Source: Clostridia bacterium
GTDB lineage: Bacteria; Bacillota_A; Clostridia; Christensenellales; Aristaeellaceae
Assembly: GCA_017509065.1 (NCBI GenBank)
Contig: JAFWQM010000009.1
Span: 1 to 64,000 of the forward strand
Reading direction: 5' to 3'
Length of the DNA stretch: 64,000 nucleotides
The position numbers and the translations under genes were made by a program. Below the pieces are notes generated by a model. The model was not told the origin of the DNA. It did not search any database and worked only from the letters and a program-made list of their open reading frames with translations. Numbering within the stretch: position 1 is the stretch's first letter; every line of letters begins with the position of its first letter. This document shows, one piece after another, positions 16,396-25,721 of the stretch.

Positions 16396-17505
16396 TCACA
16401 GCGCTTTTTCGTACTGACGGTACACCCGGTACAGATGCGAAGCCAGCTTTTCCGTGTTGGCGATGGACGGGATGCTGGTTTCATCCACGGTCGATCCTTC
16501 CACCCACTGAATGCCCAGCTGTTTCCCGCCGAGGTACGCTTCATATAACATGGCGGTGCTCACGCCCTTGTGCTGGTATTCCGGCACCACGAACTGCATG
16601 CTGCATCTTCCGCCGTGAATCTTGCTCTTGCCCAGCAGGTATTTCAGCCAGCCGAAGGGCAGGACGCGGCCCCGCATTTTTTTCAGCACCTGGTTGTAGT
16701 CCGGCACCGCGAACACCAGGCCGATGGGCCGCGTGCCCGCGTAGGCCATCACCGCCAATTCCGGGCGGTAGAAGCGGCGAATGCGCTTGGACTGGCGCAC
16801 CAGGTCGCCGTACACCGGCACGTTCCATTCCCATTCGGGCGGGAAGGATTCTCGCAGGATGCGGGCGACGTTCCGCAGCACGCGCTCCTGGTTTTCCTTG
16901 GTAAGCTGCACATGCTCCACCCGGAAGCCGAAGCGCTTTTTCGCGCGGGGCACGATTTCTTCCATCGTGTGGGTGTCGAATTCGTCCATCCGCATGAAGT
17001 AAGCCAGATGGTCGCGGTGCTTGACAAAGCCGCATTTTTCAAAATAGTCGGCGTAATAGGAGGGATTGTAAGGGTTGAACAGCACCGGCGGGCCGTCGAA
17101 GCCCTCCACCAGCAGGCCCTTGCTGAACTCATCCATTCCCACGGCGGCAGGCCCGATTACCCGTTCCATGCCCTCCTCGCGCAGATACGCGCAGGCGGCG
17201 TCCAGCACGGCTCGGGCGTAGTCCGGCCGCTGGGCGGATTCAAACAGCCCGATGTAGCCGCACTTGCGGTTCAGCCGTTCGTTCAGCCTTTCGTTGATCC
17301 CCGCCATCACGCGGGCCACCGGCTTGTCCCCGTCGTACACCAGGAAGAAGCGCCGCGGCCCGTCAGGCGTCTGGCAGAGCGAACGCAGCTGTTCGCTGAT
17401 CAGCGGGGCGACCCAGTTCGGGTCGTCCTTGTACAATTCAAAGGGCAGCATCACAAAGGGCCGCAAAGCCGACCGCGTCTGCGCCAGTATCTCCACACGA
17501 ATCAT
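16396..17505 (-). CDS. GNAT-superfamily-like conserved protein
   Basis: A 369-residue cytosolic protein. The N-terminal part (VMLPFELYKDDPNWVAPL, then RVMAGINERLNERLNRKCGYIGLFE) resembles the family of long GNAT-like proteins that carry a degenerate N-terminal acyltransferase half, with PYNPSYYADYFEKCGFVKH in the middle and a second GNAT half ending in MQFVVPEYQHKGVSTAML. The last motif is the usual acetyl-CoA loop region. Substrate unknown. It is transcribed after the Fbp-type ATPase gene with a gap of 40 bases, so it may be the tail of that operon. Confidence 0.75.
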   Translation of the reverse strand: MIRVEILAQTRSALRPFVMLPFELYKDDPNWVAPLISEQLRSLCQTPDGPRRFFLVYDGDKPVARVMAGINERLNERLNRKCGYIGLFESAQRPDYARAVLDAACAYLREEGMERVIGPAAVGMDEFSKGLLVEGFDGPPVLFNPYNPSYYADYFEKCGFVKHRDHLAYFMRMDEFDTHTMEEIVPRAKKRFGFRVEHVQLTKENQERVLRNVARILRESFPPEWEWNVPVYGDLVRQSKRIRRFYRPELAVMAYAGTRPIGLVFAVPDYNQVLKKMRGRVLPFGWLKYLLGKSKIHGGRCSMQFVVPEYQHKGVSTAMLYEAYLGGKQLGIQWVEGSTVDETSIPSIANTEKLASHLYRVYRQYEKAL

Positions 17506-17545
17506 GTATGCACCTTCTTCCGGTGATTGTTCGTATCCGTCCGGG

Positions 17546-18619
17546 TCAGGTCTGAATCTTCAGCATCTGCTCCAGCAGGCCGTTGTCCTCAAAGACCATA
17601 AAGCCGCGAATGTTCATCCTGACCTTCTGGCCTTCCGTCAATCCCCTGTACTCATAGCCGTTGGCGATGACGCGGACCAGTGTGTCTCCCACGCGTACGC
17701 GGCAGTCGTCCACGTCGCCCAGATAGTACTGGGATTCGAGGATGCCTTCCAGTTCGCCGTCGGGGGTGAAATAGATGCTCTCGGGCCGGATGGCCACCTC
17801 CACGTTGCCGGTACGCGGCCCGTCGTAGGCGATGGACTGGCCGTTCATGGCGGGGAACACGATGCGCCCGTTCGCCGCTTCGCCCTTGAAGAAATCCACC
17901 TTGCCCAGGAAGTCGGCCACGAACTGGTTGGCGGGCTGGTTGTAGATCTCCTCGGGCGTGCCGCACTGCTGCACCACGCCGCGGTTGATGAGGAAGATCC
18001 GGTCGCTCATGGCCATGGCCTCGGTCTGGTCATGGGTGACGTACACGACCGTGATGCCCAGCTTTTTCTGAATGTCCTTGATTTCAAAGCGCATGGACTC
18101 GCGCAGCTTGGCGTCCAGGTTGGAGAGCGGCTCGTCCAGCAGCAGCAGCTTCGGGGCCGCCACCAACGCGCGGGCCAGGGCCACGCGCTGCTGCTGGCCG
18201 CCGGAAAGCTGGTTGGGGAAGCGCTGGGCGTACTGGCTCAGGTGCACGATCTCCAGCACCTTTTCCACCCGCTCTTTAATCTCGTTCTTGGATACCTTCT
18301 TGATGCTCAGCGGGTAGGCCACGTTGTCATACACGTTCATGTGCGGCCACACGGCGTAGCTTTGGAACACCATGCCGATGCTGCGCTTTTCCGGGGGCAC
18401 GAAGGTTTTTCCGCCGGACACCAGCGTATCGTCAATGTACAATTCGCCCGACGTGGGCTTTTCAAACCCAGCGATGATGCGCAGCATGGTGGTTTTGCCG
18501 CAGCCGGAAGGCCCCAGCAGGGTGACGAATTCTCCTTCCCGGAAGGTTTCGTTGAATTCCTTGAGCACCACGTTATCGCCAAACGTTTTGGTGACGTTTT
18601 TAATGGTTACGGTTGCCAT
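17546..18619 (-). CDS. ABC transporter ATP-binding protein (FbpC/PotA type)
   Basis: A 357-residue ATPase with Walker [10 protein letters not shown] near residue 39, [15 protein letters not shown] near 137, Walker [12 protein letters not shown] and a TOBE domain at the end ([11 protein letters not shown]). It pairs with the fused permease encoded at 19346-21844 in an importer for ferric iron or a similar small cargo; polyamine or phosphonate cannot be excluded from the ATPase alone. The flavin reductase gene lies between the two, 54 bases upstream. Confidence 0.92.
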   Translation of the reverse strand: MATVTIKNVTKTFGDNVVLKEFNETFREGEFVTLLGPSGCGKTTMLRIIAGFEKPTSGELYIDDTLVSGGKTFVPPEKRSIGMVFQSYAVWPHMNVYDNVAYPLSIKKVSKNEIKERVEKVLEIVHLSQYAQRFPNQLSGGQQQRVALARALVAAPKLLLLDEPLSNLDAKLRESMRFEIKDIQKKLGITVVYVTHDQTEAMAMSDRIFLINRGVVQQCGTPEEIYNQPANQFVADFLGKVDFFKGEAANGRIVFPAMNGQSIAYDGPRTGNVEVAIRPESIYFTPDGELEGILESQYYLGDVDDCRVRVGDTLVRVIANGYEYRGLTEGQKVRMNIRGFMVFEDNGLLEQMLKIQT

Positions 18620-18673
18620 ATCGCGGTCATATCCTTTCCCTTTGCTGATTTTTACGAAATCTTACGCTCGAAT

Positions 18674-19333
18674 TCAGTATTCACCCATATCGATTTTCTT
18701 GCGCAGGACGCCCGCGTAATCGTGGGCCGTTTTCGTGTCTTTCTCCGGGTTGATCTGGTGATGGATATTGTACAGCAAGCCCTGCTCTCCCGTTTTATCG
18801 TCTAAATAGGCTTCGTCGATGTGCGCTCCCAGCACCTCCAAGCAAACCACCGTGTGATCGTCCCCCGGCACGATTTCCTTTTCCCACAGGTATCGGCATT
18901 CGAGATTCATAAAGCATTCCCGCACCATGGGGGCGTTCACCCAGGCGGCGGGCTCCGCCGTCAGGCCGGAAGCCGTGATTTCGTCCGCTTCCAACTGATT
19001 GTTCCGAATGGTGGCCATGCAGGCGTCATAATGTTCCGGGGACATGAAATTGATCACGGCTTCCCGTTTTTTTTGCAGCGTAGCGTACAAATGGCCGTTT
19101 TTGTTCACGCTGCCCAAAATGGCGTAGTACCCGTTTCCGTGGTTCGCGCTGTTAAAAGTTGTCCAGCCCTGCATGCAGGCGTTGGGCAGGCCGTTTGATT
19201 TGTACGTGGTCACCAGAAATATGGGCGAAGGCACGCTCATCACGAATTCCTTCCACGAAAAGCCGATGGATCGGGCGTATTCCGCAAATGTGCCTTTGAT
19301 CTTTTCAGGCGTTTCCCGATACGAACGTTTCAC
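18674..19333 (-). CDS. Flavin reductase-like FMN-binding protein inside the Fbp-type operon
   Basis: A 219-residue protein of the flavin reductase-like/FMN-binding split-barrel superfamily. Recognisable parts are SVPSPIFLVTTYKSNGLPNA near residue 34 and INFMSPEHYDACMATI. These proteins bind FMN and use NAD(P)H to reduce flavins or, in some cases, ferric iron. The gene starts 12 bases after the permease and stops 54 bases before the ATPase, so it is part of the importer operon. I infer a role in reducing imported ferric iron in the cytoplasm; this is context, not shown by residues. Confidence 0.82.
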   Translation of the reverse strand: MKRSYRETPEKIKGTFAEYARSIGFSWKEFVMSVPSPIFLVTTYKSNGLPNACMQGWTTFNSANHGNGYYAILGSVNKNGHLYATLQKKREAVINFMSPEHYDACMATIRNNQLEADEITASGLTAEPAAWVNAPMVRECFMNLECRYLWEKEIVPGDDHTVVCLEVLGAHIDEAYLDDKTGEQGLLYNIHHQINPEKDTKTAHDYAGVLRKKIDMGEY

Positions 19334-19345
19334 GATCAGTCCTCC

Positions 19346-21844
19346 TTAAATCGAGAATTCGCCCTTGGTGAGGCGGTTCAAAACAAAGTTCAGGAACACG
19401 ACGATCAGCAGGATGCCGAAGGCCATGGCGCAGCTCATGGGCTGGCTGGTGAACGTCCAGTATTCGTAAAGCTGGAAGCCGATGGTCTTGGTGGTGGAGG
19501 AATAGAGCAGCGTGGTCATGGAAAGCTCATAGAAGCTGGGAATGAAGATCAGGAACCAGCCTGCCGCGATGCTGGGGAAAATGAGGGGGCCGGTGATTTT
19601 GAACATCGTGCGCAGCCAGCTTGCGCCGGCGATCTGGCTGCATTCCTCCAGTGATACGTGGATCTGGCTCATGGCGGAGACCACCGTGCGCATGCCCATC
19701 ATCAGGTATTTGATGAGGTAGGCGATGATCATGATGTAGGCGGTGTTGTAGATGTTGATGCCGAAATTGCCCTTCATGGTCATGATGAGGCCAAGGGCGA
19801 TGACCACGGACGGAGTGCCGGAACCCAGCGTAATCAGGAAATCGGGGATTTTCCGGCCCTTTACCCGCGTGCGCTGCAAGAGGTAGCTCATCGTGCAGGC
19901 GATGGCGATGCCGACGGTGGCGGTGACGGCGGCGAAAACGAGCGAGTTTTTCAGGCAGTTCATGGTCTCCGTGCGGCCGAACACCGTCGTCCAGTTCGTC
20001 CAGGTGAAGTTGTTCGCCGCGAACATACCTTTGCCGATGTCAATCTTAAATGACGTGGTAAAGATGATGGTGAAGGGGATAAAGATCATGATGACGGCAA
20101 ACACGCTCACGATCACCGTCAGCGGAACGCGCCAGGAACGCAGGTCCACGATGGCAGGACGAACGGACTTGCCGGACACGGTGATATACTGCCGCTTTGC
20201 CAGCACAACGTCCGAGATAAACAGGATGATCAGCGCCAGCACCATCAGGAAAACAGCCATGCCCGTGGCGTCGTTCAGGGCCTGCTGGCCGAGTGATACA
20301 TACTCCACAATACGGGTGGTCACGGTATGCACGCGGCCCGGGCTGCCGATGATGGAAGGGATGCCATAAGCGCTCGCAGCGCCGACGAACACCAGCAGGG
20401 CACCCGCGATCAGGGAGGGCATCATCATGGGCAGGGTGATGGTGAACAGCGTTTTCAGCGGCGACCCGCCGCTGATGCGGCTGGCTTCCTCCAAAGAGGG
20501 GTCCATCTTTTCCATGGCGCGGCTGATGGTGATAAAGGCGTAAGGATAATAGAAGCTGACCAGCACCCAGATCACGCCCGGCAGGGTGTACACGTTCAGC
20601 GGCCCCGGCGCGTCGCTCAGATGGAACAGCACGCGCAGCCACTGGTTGATGGTGCCAACGTTGGGATTCAGCAGCCGCAGCCAGGCCATAGCGCCCACAT
20701 ACGGCGGCACCATGTAGGTGAGCACGAACAGGGCGCGGAAGAATTTCTTGCCGTACAGGTTCGTGCGGCCCACCAGCCAGGCCAGCGGGAAGGCCAGCAG
20801 CGTGCCCAGCACCATGGTGCAGAACGCCGCGATCAGCGTGTTGATCAGCGCGTCCAGGTTCAGCTGATAGGTGTAGAGACGCGTAAAGGTTTCCAGCGAG
20901 AAGCTTCCCTCCGGGAAGAACGCTTTGATGACCATGTACACCAGCGGCATGAGCTGGAACAGGAGCAGGAAGTCCACGATCAAAAGGATGATGATCCATT
21001 TCACATCCACGATCCAGCTCTTGTCCCACATCATGAGCAGGGTGAGCAGCACCGCATCCAGGGCGATGATGATGCCCACCAGCACGGCGGTGCGGCTGTT
21101 GCTGACAATCAGCTGCCACAGCCAGCTGACTTCCCCCTTCGCGATCATGCGGAAGGCGTCCAGCTGCTTTACCTTGTCGCGCACGCCCTTTTTCAGGGTG
21201 TTCACCGCATCGGTGGATTCAGCGGAACCAGCGCTGGTGAAATACATCTGCATCAGCATGGCCTGGCGCTCCTGCCCCTGGAGGTCGGCGGCCTTTTCAG
21301 CAACGGACGGAAGAGCGGCGGTTTCGTCGGTCACGCCGTTTAGCATGGCCTCGCGGAACGCGGCCAGGTCTTTTTCGGACAGGGCGGCGATTTCCTTCTT
21401 CTGCGCCGTGCTCACCTTTGGCCCGTTGACCAGGTAGGTGGAATAAAGCAGCTCATAAATCAGCCGCTCCCGCTCCCCTTCCGACGCGGCGGCCAGGATG
21501 CTTTCCACCTCTGCCGCGCCGCCGGCGCTCTGGCTTTCCCAGGCCGCGTCCAGCAGCGTGCGGGCCGCTTCGTCCACCTGCGCCCGCTGTTCCTCGGGCA
21601 GGGCGGCAAGCTGAGGCTTCAATTGTTTTTCCCAGGCGTTCGCCACGTCCTTATGCAGGCTGTAAATAGCGCTGTAGGCCGATTCGGCGCTGAACCCGGA
21701 AGTATCGTAGGCCCGCTGCCCTGAAACGCCAAGCACGATAATGGCAATGCCCAGCGCAAAAACCAGCGCCAGACCAATCTTGGTCATCAGAGGCGCGCGG
21801 GACTGCCTCGGCAGTTCCTTCTGCGCCGCTGTCGCGTTTTTCAT
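19346..21844 (-). CDS. Fused double-permease of Fbp-type ABC importer with extracytoplasmic N-terminal insert
   Basis: An 832-residue membrane protein that carries two complete permease units in one chain, as in FbpB/ThiP. The two EAA loops are SLEEASRISGGSPLKTLFTI and SLEECSQIAGASWLRTMFKI. Unusually, after a first span at residues about 20-42 there is a polar, alanine- and glutamate-rich helical region to about residue 235 before two more spans (about 245-305) and the first permease unit. This insert is likely outside the cell. The ATG at 21844 has AAAGGGG eight to nine bases upstream; the GTG at 21853 is too close to it. Confidence 0.9.
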   Translation of the reverse strand: MKNATAAQKELPRQSRAPLMTKIGLALVFALGIAIIVLGVSGQRAYDTSGFSAESAYSAIYSLHKDVANAWEKQLKPQLAALPEEQRAQVDEAARTLLDAAWESQSAGGAAEVESILAAASEGERERLIYELLYSTYLVNGPKVSTAQKKEIAALSEKDLAAFREAMLNGVTDETAALPSVAEKAADLQGQERQAMLMQMYFTSAGSAESTDAVNTLKKGVRDKVKQLDAFRMIAKGEVSWLWQLIVSNSRTAVLVGIIIALDAVLLTLLMMWDKSWIVDVKWIIILLIVDFLLLFQLMPLVYMVIKAFFPEGSFSLETFTRLYTYQLNLDALINTLIAAFCTMVLGTLLAFPLAWLVGRTNLYGKKFFRALFVLTYMVPPYVGAMAWLRLLNPNVGTINQWLRVLFHLSDAPGPLNVYTLPGVIWVLVSFYYPYAFITISRAMEKMDPSLEEASRISGGSPLKTLFTITLPMMMPSLIAGALLVFVGAASAYGIPSIIGSPGRVHTVTTRIVEYVSLGQQALNDATGMAVFLMVLALIILFISDVVLAKRQYITVSGKSVRPAIVDLRSWRVPLTVIVSVFAVIMIFIPFTIIFTTSFKIDIGKGMFAANNFTWTNWTTVFGRTETMNCLKNSLVFAAVTATVGIAIACTMSYLLQRTRVKGRKIPDFLITLGSGTPSVVIALGLIMTMKGNFGINIYNTAYIMIIAYLIKYLMMGMRTVVSAMSQIHVSLEECSQIAGASWLRTMFKITGPLIFPSIAAGWFLIFIPSFYELSMTTLLYSSTTKTIGFQLYEYWTFTSQPMSCAMAFGILLIVVFLNFVLNRLTKGEFSI

Positions 21845-21909
21845 CCGATGCACCCCTTTGCGAAAAGAATTGCAATCGTAGCATCTGTTCAGACGATGGA
21901 AGAAAACAT

Positions 21910-22041
21910 GAAGTCAGTTAGGAGTGAGGAGTTAGGAGTGAGGAGTATTATAAAGCCGAGCATTGAAAGAAATCATAGCTTTCGGTCATTGAAAACACGA
22001 TACAACTCCTCACTCCAAACTCCTCACTCTATACTGACTTA
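21910..22041. repeat. Long imperfect palindrome with tandem-repeat arms, copy 1
   Basis: The left arm (21910-21946) is built of two tandem copies of TTAGGAGTGAGGAG after GTCAG. The right arm (22003-22041) reads CTCCTCACTCCAAACTCCTCACTC and ends CTGACTTA. The arms face each other across about 55 bases of AT-rich DNA. It lies between binding-protein and permease genes of one transport system. Elements of the same build but different wording occur at 25722, 27681 and 32286. Confidence 0.75.
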
Positions 22042-22075
22042 GCTGAACGGTCACGAATTGCATACATACCCAAAC

Positions 22076-22102
22076 GGGGGAAGCCGTCTTGCGGCTCCCC
22101 CC
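22076..22102 (-). terminator. Hairpin after the binding-protein gene (attenuator-like)
   Basis: GGGGGAAGCCG and CGGCTCCCCCC form a GC-rich hairpin 26 bases past the binding-protein stop codon. The following bases on the minus strand are only weakly T-rich, so it probably trims or stabilises the abundant binding-protein transcript and only partly stops transcription into the permease gene. Confidence 0.55.
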
Positions 22103-22127
22103 GCGGAAGCGATATATGAGAAACTGA

Positions 22128-23207
22128 TTACTTGGTGGTTACGATCTCGGTCCAGGCGGTGTTGATGGCTTCACGGTTGCGGAACGCGTTCTCCCAGTCA
22201 ACGCCCAGGTCTTTTTCGATCAGGCCGTCGGTGTCCACGGACTCATAGGGGATTTCCTTCATGCCGGCGAACACGGAGTGCATGTAGCCCTGCAGGATCA
22301 GCTTCTGGGCATCTTCGCTCAGCAGCCACTTCTCAACGGCTTCGCAGGCTTCGATGTTCACGTTCTTGCTATGGTCTTCGGCCACGGTCATCACGGTGGA
22401 GGGAATCAGGATAACGCCGTCCTCGGGATAGATGCACTTGAGGTTGGTAATGGGGGTGCCCTTGTCGGCTTCTTCCTTGAGTACTTTCAGGATGGATTCT
22501 TCCAGGATCATGATGGCCGCGCACTCGCCGCTCTGCAGCTTGGCGATGGCGGTGGAGCCGGACTCGATCATGACTTCGTTGGCAGCCAGGCCCTTGAGGA
22601 AATCCTGGCCATAGTGGTTATCCTGGATCAGGGACGCCACGGCGGCGTAAGTGGTGCCGCTGGAGAGCGGGTTGCCCATGGAGATGTAGCCCTTCAGCGC
22701 GGTATCAAACGCGAAGTCCTTGAAGGTCTTGGGGATGTTCACGCCCTTGGCATTCCAGTCAGCTTCCATCTCGGGGTTGTAGGCCAGCACCATGTTGCAC
22801 ACGCGCACGGGATACCAGTAGCCTTCTTCGTCATAGGGGAAGCGCAGCAGCTCGCCGGGATTGTCGATCTCGATGGGCTGCAGGTAGCCCGCATCTTTCA
22901 GTTCCAGGGAGAAGGCGGGTTCGGCCACCAGCATCATGTCGCAGCCCAGGGTGCCAGTTTCCATTTCGCCGTAGATCTTGGTGATCAGCGAGCTGGTGCC
23001 GCCATAGAAGAAGAAGCTGCCGTCATTGCCGGGAACCAGGTTCGGGAACTCAGCCTTGATCGCGGCATCCATCATGTCGATGACGAACGGATACATGGAA
23101 GAGTAGATGACCAGTTCGCCTTCCACGTCCTCGTTCACGGCCAGGGCGCTGCCCATCAGGCCGCCCACCATCATCAGCGCGAGAACCAGTGCCAGGATTT
23201 TCTTCAT
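22128..23207 (-). CDS. Fbp-type ABC transporter substrate-binding protein
   Basis: A 359-residue exported binding protein. Residues 1-23 are a signal peptide ending ALA. The fold class is shown by GELVIYSSMYPFVIDMMDAA at the start of the mature protein, by PVRVCNMVLAYNPEM and by the hinge region. This is the FbpA/FutA/PhnS group that binds ferric iron or small phosphonates and related cargo. I do not see an obvious tandem tyrosine iron site, so cargo remains open. It is the first gene of the operon, with a promoter at 23270-23298 and a ribosome binding site CGGAGG. Confidence 0.88.
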   Translation of the reverse strand: MKKILALVLALMMVGGLMGSALAVNEDVEGELVIYSSMYPFVIDMMDAAIKAEFPNLVPGNDGSFFFYGGTSSLITKIYGEMETGTLGCDMMLVAEPAFSLELKDAGYLQPIEIDNPGELLRFPYDEEGYWYPVRVCNMVLAYNPEMEADWNAKGVNIPKTFKDFAFDTALKGYISMGNPLSSGTTYAAVASLIQDNHYGQDFLKGLAANEVMIESGSTAIAKLQSGECAAIMILEESILKVLKEEADKGTPITNLKCIYPEDGVILIPSTVMTVAEDHSKNVNIEACEAVEKWLLSEDAQKLILQGYMHSVFAGMKEIPYESVDTDGLIEKDLGVDWENAFRNREAINTAWTEIVTTK

Positions 23208-23269
23208 AGCAAATTACCTCCGTTTTTTAGTTGTAACGTTTTTGCCGGCCATGCCGACTTTTCGGTCTT

Positions 23270-23298
23270 ATTTTATCATATTCTATCCATGATTGCAA
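23270..23298 (-). promoter_or_regulatory. Promoter of the Fbp-type importer operon
   Basis: On the minus strand TTGCAA, 17 bases, TAAAAT. About 60 bases of leader follow, containing a short GC-rich inverted repeat around GCCGGC. No clear Fur box was seen. Confidence 0.65.
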
Positions 23299-23382
23299 GA
23301 TATTTTTCATTGCCGCACGGTTTTCAGCCATGAAAACGTCACCATCCAAGTATCGAAGTCAGTTACAGAATGGAACGCTGGG

Positions 23383-23445
23383 GCTGCGGAGGCCGCAGCG
23401 GTCCCTTTGTTGGATGATTTATAGCTGAATGATAACATGAAAAAG
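23383..23445. repeat. Dispersed repeat, copy B
   Basis: Matches 7751-7820 over GCGGAGGCC, CAGCG, CCTTTGTTGGATGA and the following TAGC-GAATG tail. The GC-rich part is itself a small palindrome (CTGCGG against CCGCAG). It sits in the gap between a plus-reading promoter region and the esterase gene end. Confidence 0.6.
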
Positions 23446-23485
23446 CACTCCGCCGCGGCGGGATGCCCTGATATTTACTGTTGTT

Positions 23486-24694
23486 TTACGGCTTCACTGC
23501 GCCGATCATGCGGGCAAAGTTGTAAAAGCCCAGATACCATACGCTGAAATCGTGGCCGCCCGGTACGTACTGCAGGATAAAGTTTTCTTCGTTCAGCCCG
23601 TCGGTCAGGGGATCCAGGTTGTCCACGGCGGCTTTGGTGCTGGCGAGGGCGATGTTGTCCTCGGTGCCGCAGATGCTGTAGAACACGCGCACGGGCAGGT
23701 CGGGATACGCGTTGATCACCGCGGCGGTAATAGGCGCGGTGTTGGTAGTGGGACAGGCGGAAAACGCGCCGAACGCGCTGAATACGTCCAGGCACCGGCC
23801 AAGTCCCAGGTTGATCGTCTGCATCCCGCCCATGGACAGCCCGGCGATGGCACAGCGATCGCGGTCGTGAATGTCCACGGCGTATTTATCCGCCAGCGCG
23901 GGCAGCAGGTCGGTTCTCAGTTCCTCGTCGAAGCGGTAGAAAGCTTCATAATCGTTGGTCTTGCCAGCGCGGCCGTTCGGCGTGACCACGATGAACGGGT
24001 GTATTTCCCCATTGTCGATCAGGTTGTCCATGATCTTTTTTACCCGGGAATCGTTGCCCGTCATGCCCCACTCCACCTCACTGCCGCCGATGCCGTGGCA
24101 GAGGATGAGCAGGTCGTAGGTCTGGGAGGCGTCGTAGCCATAGGGCAGGTAGACAAACGCTGTTTTTTCATACAGCGCGCCGTCGTTAAACAGGTCGTGG
24201 GCCTGGTAAGTGAATTTTTCGATGGTTCCGCCGTTGGCGCATGCCCTGGTATACTGGACGGGAACGCTGTCCTCATACGCCTCGGAGCGCTCGGCGCGTT
24301 TGGCCGCTTCAATATCGGCGGTGGAAGTGAACACCTGCCAGGAAACGAATTCGCCGCTTCCTTCAAAGGTAAAATACAGGTCGTGTACACCGCTGAGATC
24401 GATGCTGCACCGGGCTTCCTTTGTGAAAGAATGGATCACCGCGGTGGCAATAGGCTTGCTCTCCATGCTGTCCGCGTAGGCGCGGATAATCAGCTTGCTG
24501 TCCGTCGTGGCCTTGAAGCGCATCATGGACGCGCCTTCGGAAAAATCAAGGCCGCTGAAAGAAATCCACTGATCAGGCTGTGCAGGATCAGCCGTCATCA
24601 GCGCGGGCACCTCCAGATACGGATTGATCGCCTCCGCTTCCGCGAAAGAAAACATAAGCGTCAGCAAAAGCAGGGCTGTGAGCCACTTTTTCAT
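23486..24694 (-). CDS. Exported esterase of the alpha/beta-hydrolase (feruloyl/acetyl esterase-like) family
   Basis: A 402-residue secreted hydrolase. A signal peptide (to about residue 21, ending EAEA) is followed by a beta-rich domain of about 130 residues that may bind carbohydrate, then an esterase domain resembling XynZ/EstD-type feruloyl and acetyl-xylan esterases. The nucleophile is Ser287 in [20 protein letters not shown] supplies the oxyanion strand and PGGHDFSVW the catalytic His. It should cut ester decorations from plant polysaccharide outside the cell. A second in-frame ATG at 24703 is also possible, since GAGGAGG lies just upstream of both. Confidence 0.88.
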   Translation of the reverse strand: MKKWLTALLLLTLMFSFAEAEAINPYLEVPALMTADPAQPDQWISFSGLDFSEGASMMRFKATTDSKLIIRAYADSMESKPIATAVIHSFTKEARCSIDLSGVHDLYFTFEGSGEFVSWQVFTSTADIEAAKRAERSEAYEDSVPVQYTRACANGGTIEKFTYQAHDLFNDGALYEKTAFVYLPYGYDASQTYDLLILCHGIGGSEVEWGMTGNDSRVKKIMDNLIDNGEIHPFIVVTPNGRAGKTNDYEAFYRFDEELRTDLLPALADKYAVDIHDRDRCAIAGLSMGGMQTINLGLGRCLDVFSAFGAFSACPTTNTAPITAAVINAYPDLPVRVFYSICGTEDNIALASTKAAVDNLDPLTDGLNEENFILQYVPGGHDFSVWYLGFYNFARMIGAVKP

Positions 24695-24733
24695 TAAAAT
24701 CATCTTCCTCCTCATTGCGAATTTGGCTTAACG

Positions 24734-24762
24734 ATTATATCAGAATACACCCGGACAGACAA
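24734..24762 (-). promoter_or_regulatory. Promoter of the exported esterase gene
   Basis: On the minus strand TTGTCT, 17 bases, TATAAT, about 30 bases before the ribosome binding site. Confidence 0.7.
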
Positions 24763-24781
24763 GGGAAAATTCTGAGCGGGA

Positions 24782-25001
24782 GTTACGATTCAGTTATTCT
24801 TGGGGGAACCGCTCTTTGGTGCCCAAAGAGCGGTTCCCCCAGACCCCTTCCGAGAAAGGCTGTAGAAAGGGAATGGGGTTTTACTGAAAGATCTAACCTA
24901 CTGTATTTGTTTCCCTTTATGGTTTTCTTGGAAAGGGGTCTAGGGGGAAACCATTCTTTGGCCTTCAAAGAATGGTTTCCCCCAGATATGTGAATGGTAA
25001 C
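24782..25001. repeat. Composite palindromic repeat, copy 2
   Basis: Two related palindromes (24802-24840 with GGGGGAACCGCTCTTTGG, and 24943-24983 with GGGGGAAACCATTCTTTGG) stand in inverted order around AGACCCCTTCC...GGAAAGGGGTCT arms. Its right edge CCCCCAGATATGTG continuing into AATGGTAAC is an exact inverted match to the left edge of the copy at 34994. This takes up most of the 365-base gap between the esterase and sigH; no gene is visible there. Confidence 0.8.
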
Positions 25002-25059
25002 GAGCTGGAAAAACCGGCAGAACGATGGCCACCGCACCCATGCAAAAACCGGGAAGAAA

Positions 25060-25710
25060 TCAGTTCTCGTTTTCTTCCCGGAATTTGAACAGCTTGCGCT
25101 TCACCCGCTGCAGGGCGTTGTCGATGGATTTCACGTGGCGGCCCAGCAGCTCGGCGATTTCCTGATAGCTTTTGCCGTCCATGAATGCGTCCAGCACCTG
25201 GCGCTCCAGGTCGGAGAGCACTTCGGAAATCTGGGTCTGGATGCGGGCCAAATCCTCCTGGCTGATATACAAATCTTCGGGGTTGGTCACGCGGCCCTCG
25301 ATCACGTCCAGCAACGTGCGGTCGGACTCCTCGTCATAGAGCGGCTTGTTGAGTGACACATAGCTGTTGAGCGGCACGTGCTTCTGCCGGGTCGCGGCCT
25401 TGATGGCGGTGATGATCTGACGCTTCACGCACAGCTCCGCGAACGAACGGAACGTGGAAAGCCGGGAGGGCTGAAAATCGCGGATGGCCTTGTACAGGCC
25501 GATCATGCCCTCCTGCACGATGTCCTCGTGATCCGCGCCGATGAGGAAATAGCTGCGGGCCTTGGAGCGGACAAAGTTCTTGTATTTATCCAGCAAATAA
25601 GCCAGGGCCTGGCCGTCGCCCTCCTGAGCCAGTACGACCACATCCTCGTCCGTTTTGTCCAGGTACTGTTCAAACTCGTTCTGTTCGTCCGGGGAAGGAA
25701 AATCAGTCAT
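25060..25710 (-). CDS. sigH: RNA polymerase sigma factor SigH
   Basis: A 216-residue sigma-70 factor of the SigH (Spo0H) group that directs early-sporulation or stationary-phase genes. Region 2 shows EDIVQEGMIGLYKAIRDFQP, the helix that contacts the -10 element is followed by RQIITAIKAATRQKH, and region 4 is LSDLERQVLDAFMDGKSYQEIAELLGRHVKSIDNAL. Gene order mrnC-thyX-rlmB-sigH on one strand matches the Clostridia arrangement around sigH. GGAGG precedes the ATG. Confidence 0.95.
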   Translation of the reverse strand: MTDFPSPDEQNEFEQYLDKTDEDVVVLAQEGDGQALAYLLDKYKNFVRSKARSYFLIGADHEDIVQEGMIGLYKAIRDFQPSRLSTFRSFAELCVKRQIITAIKAATRQKHVPLNSYVSLNKPLYDEESDRTLLDVIEGRVTNPEDLYISQEDLARIQTQISEVLSDLERQVLDAFMDGKSYQEIAELLGRHVKSIDNALQRVKRKLFKFREENEN

Positions 25711-25721
25711 GAGAATCCTCC

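Noticed and set aside
21910..22041. CRISPR-like array suspected because of the repeated GAGGAG units
   Set aside because: The repeats are only 14 bases, directly adjacent and mirrored in the other arm; there are no spacers and no cas genes.
23208..23300. Fur box before the Fbp-type importer
   Set aside because: The leader has a small GC-rich inverted repeat but nothing close to the AT-rich Fur consensus.
24782..25001. Simple terminator reading of the long palindrome
   Set aside because: The shared outer edges with the copy at 34994 and the double structure fit a repeated element better; a termination effect is still possible.
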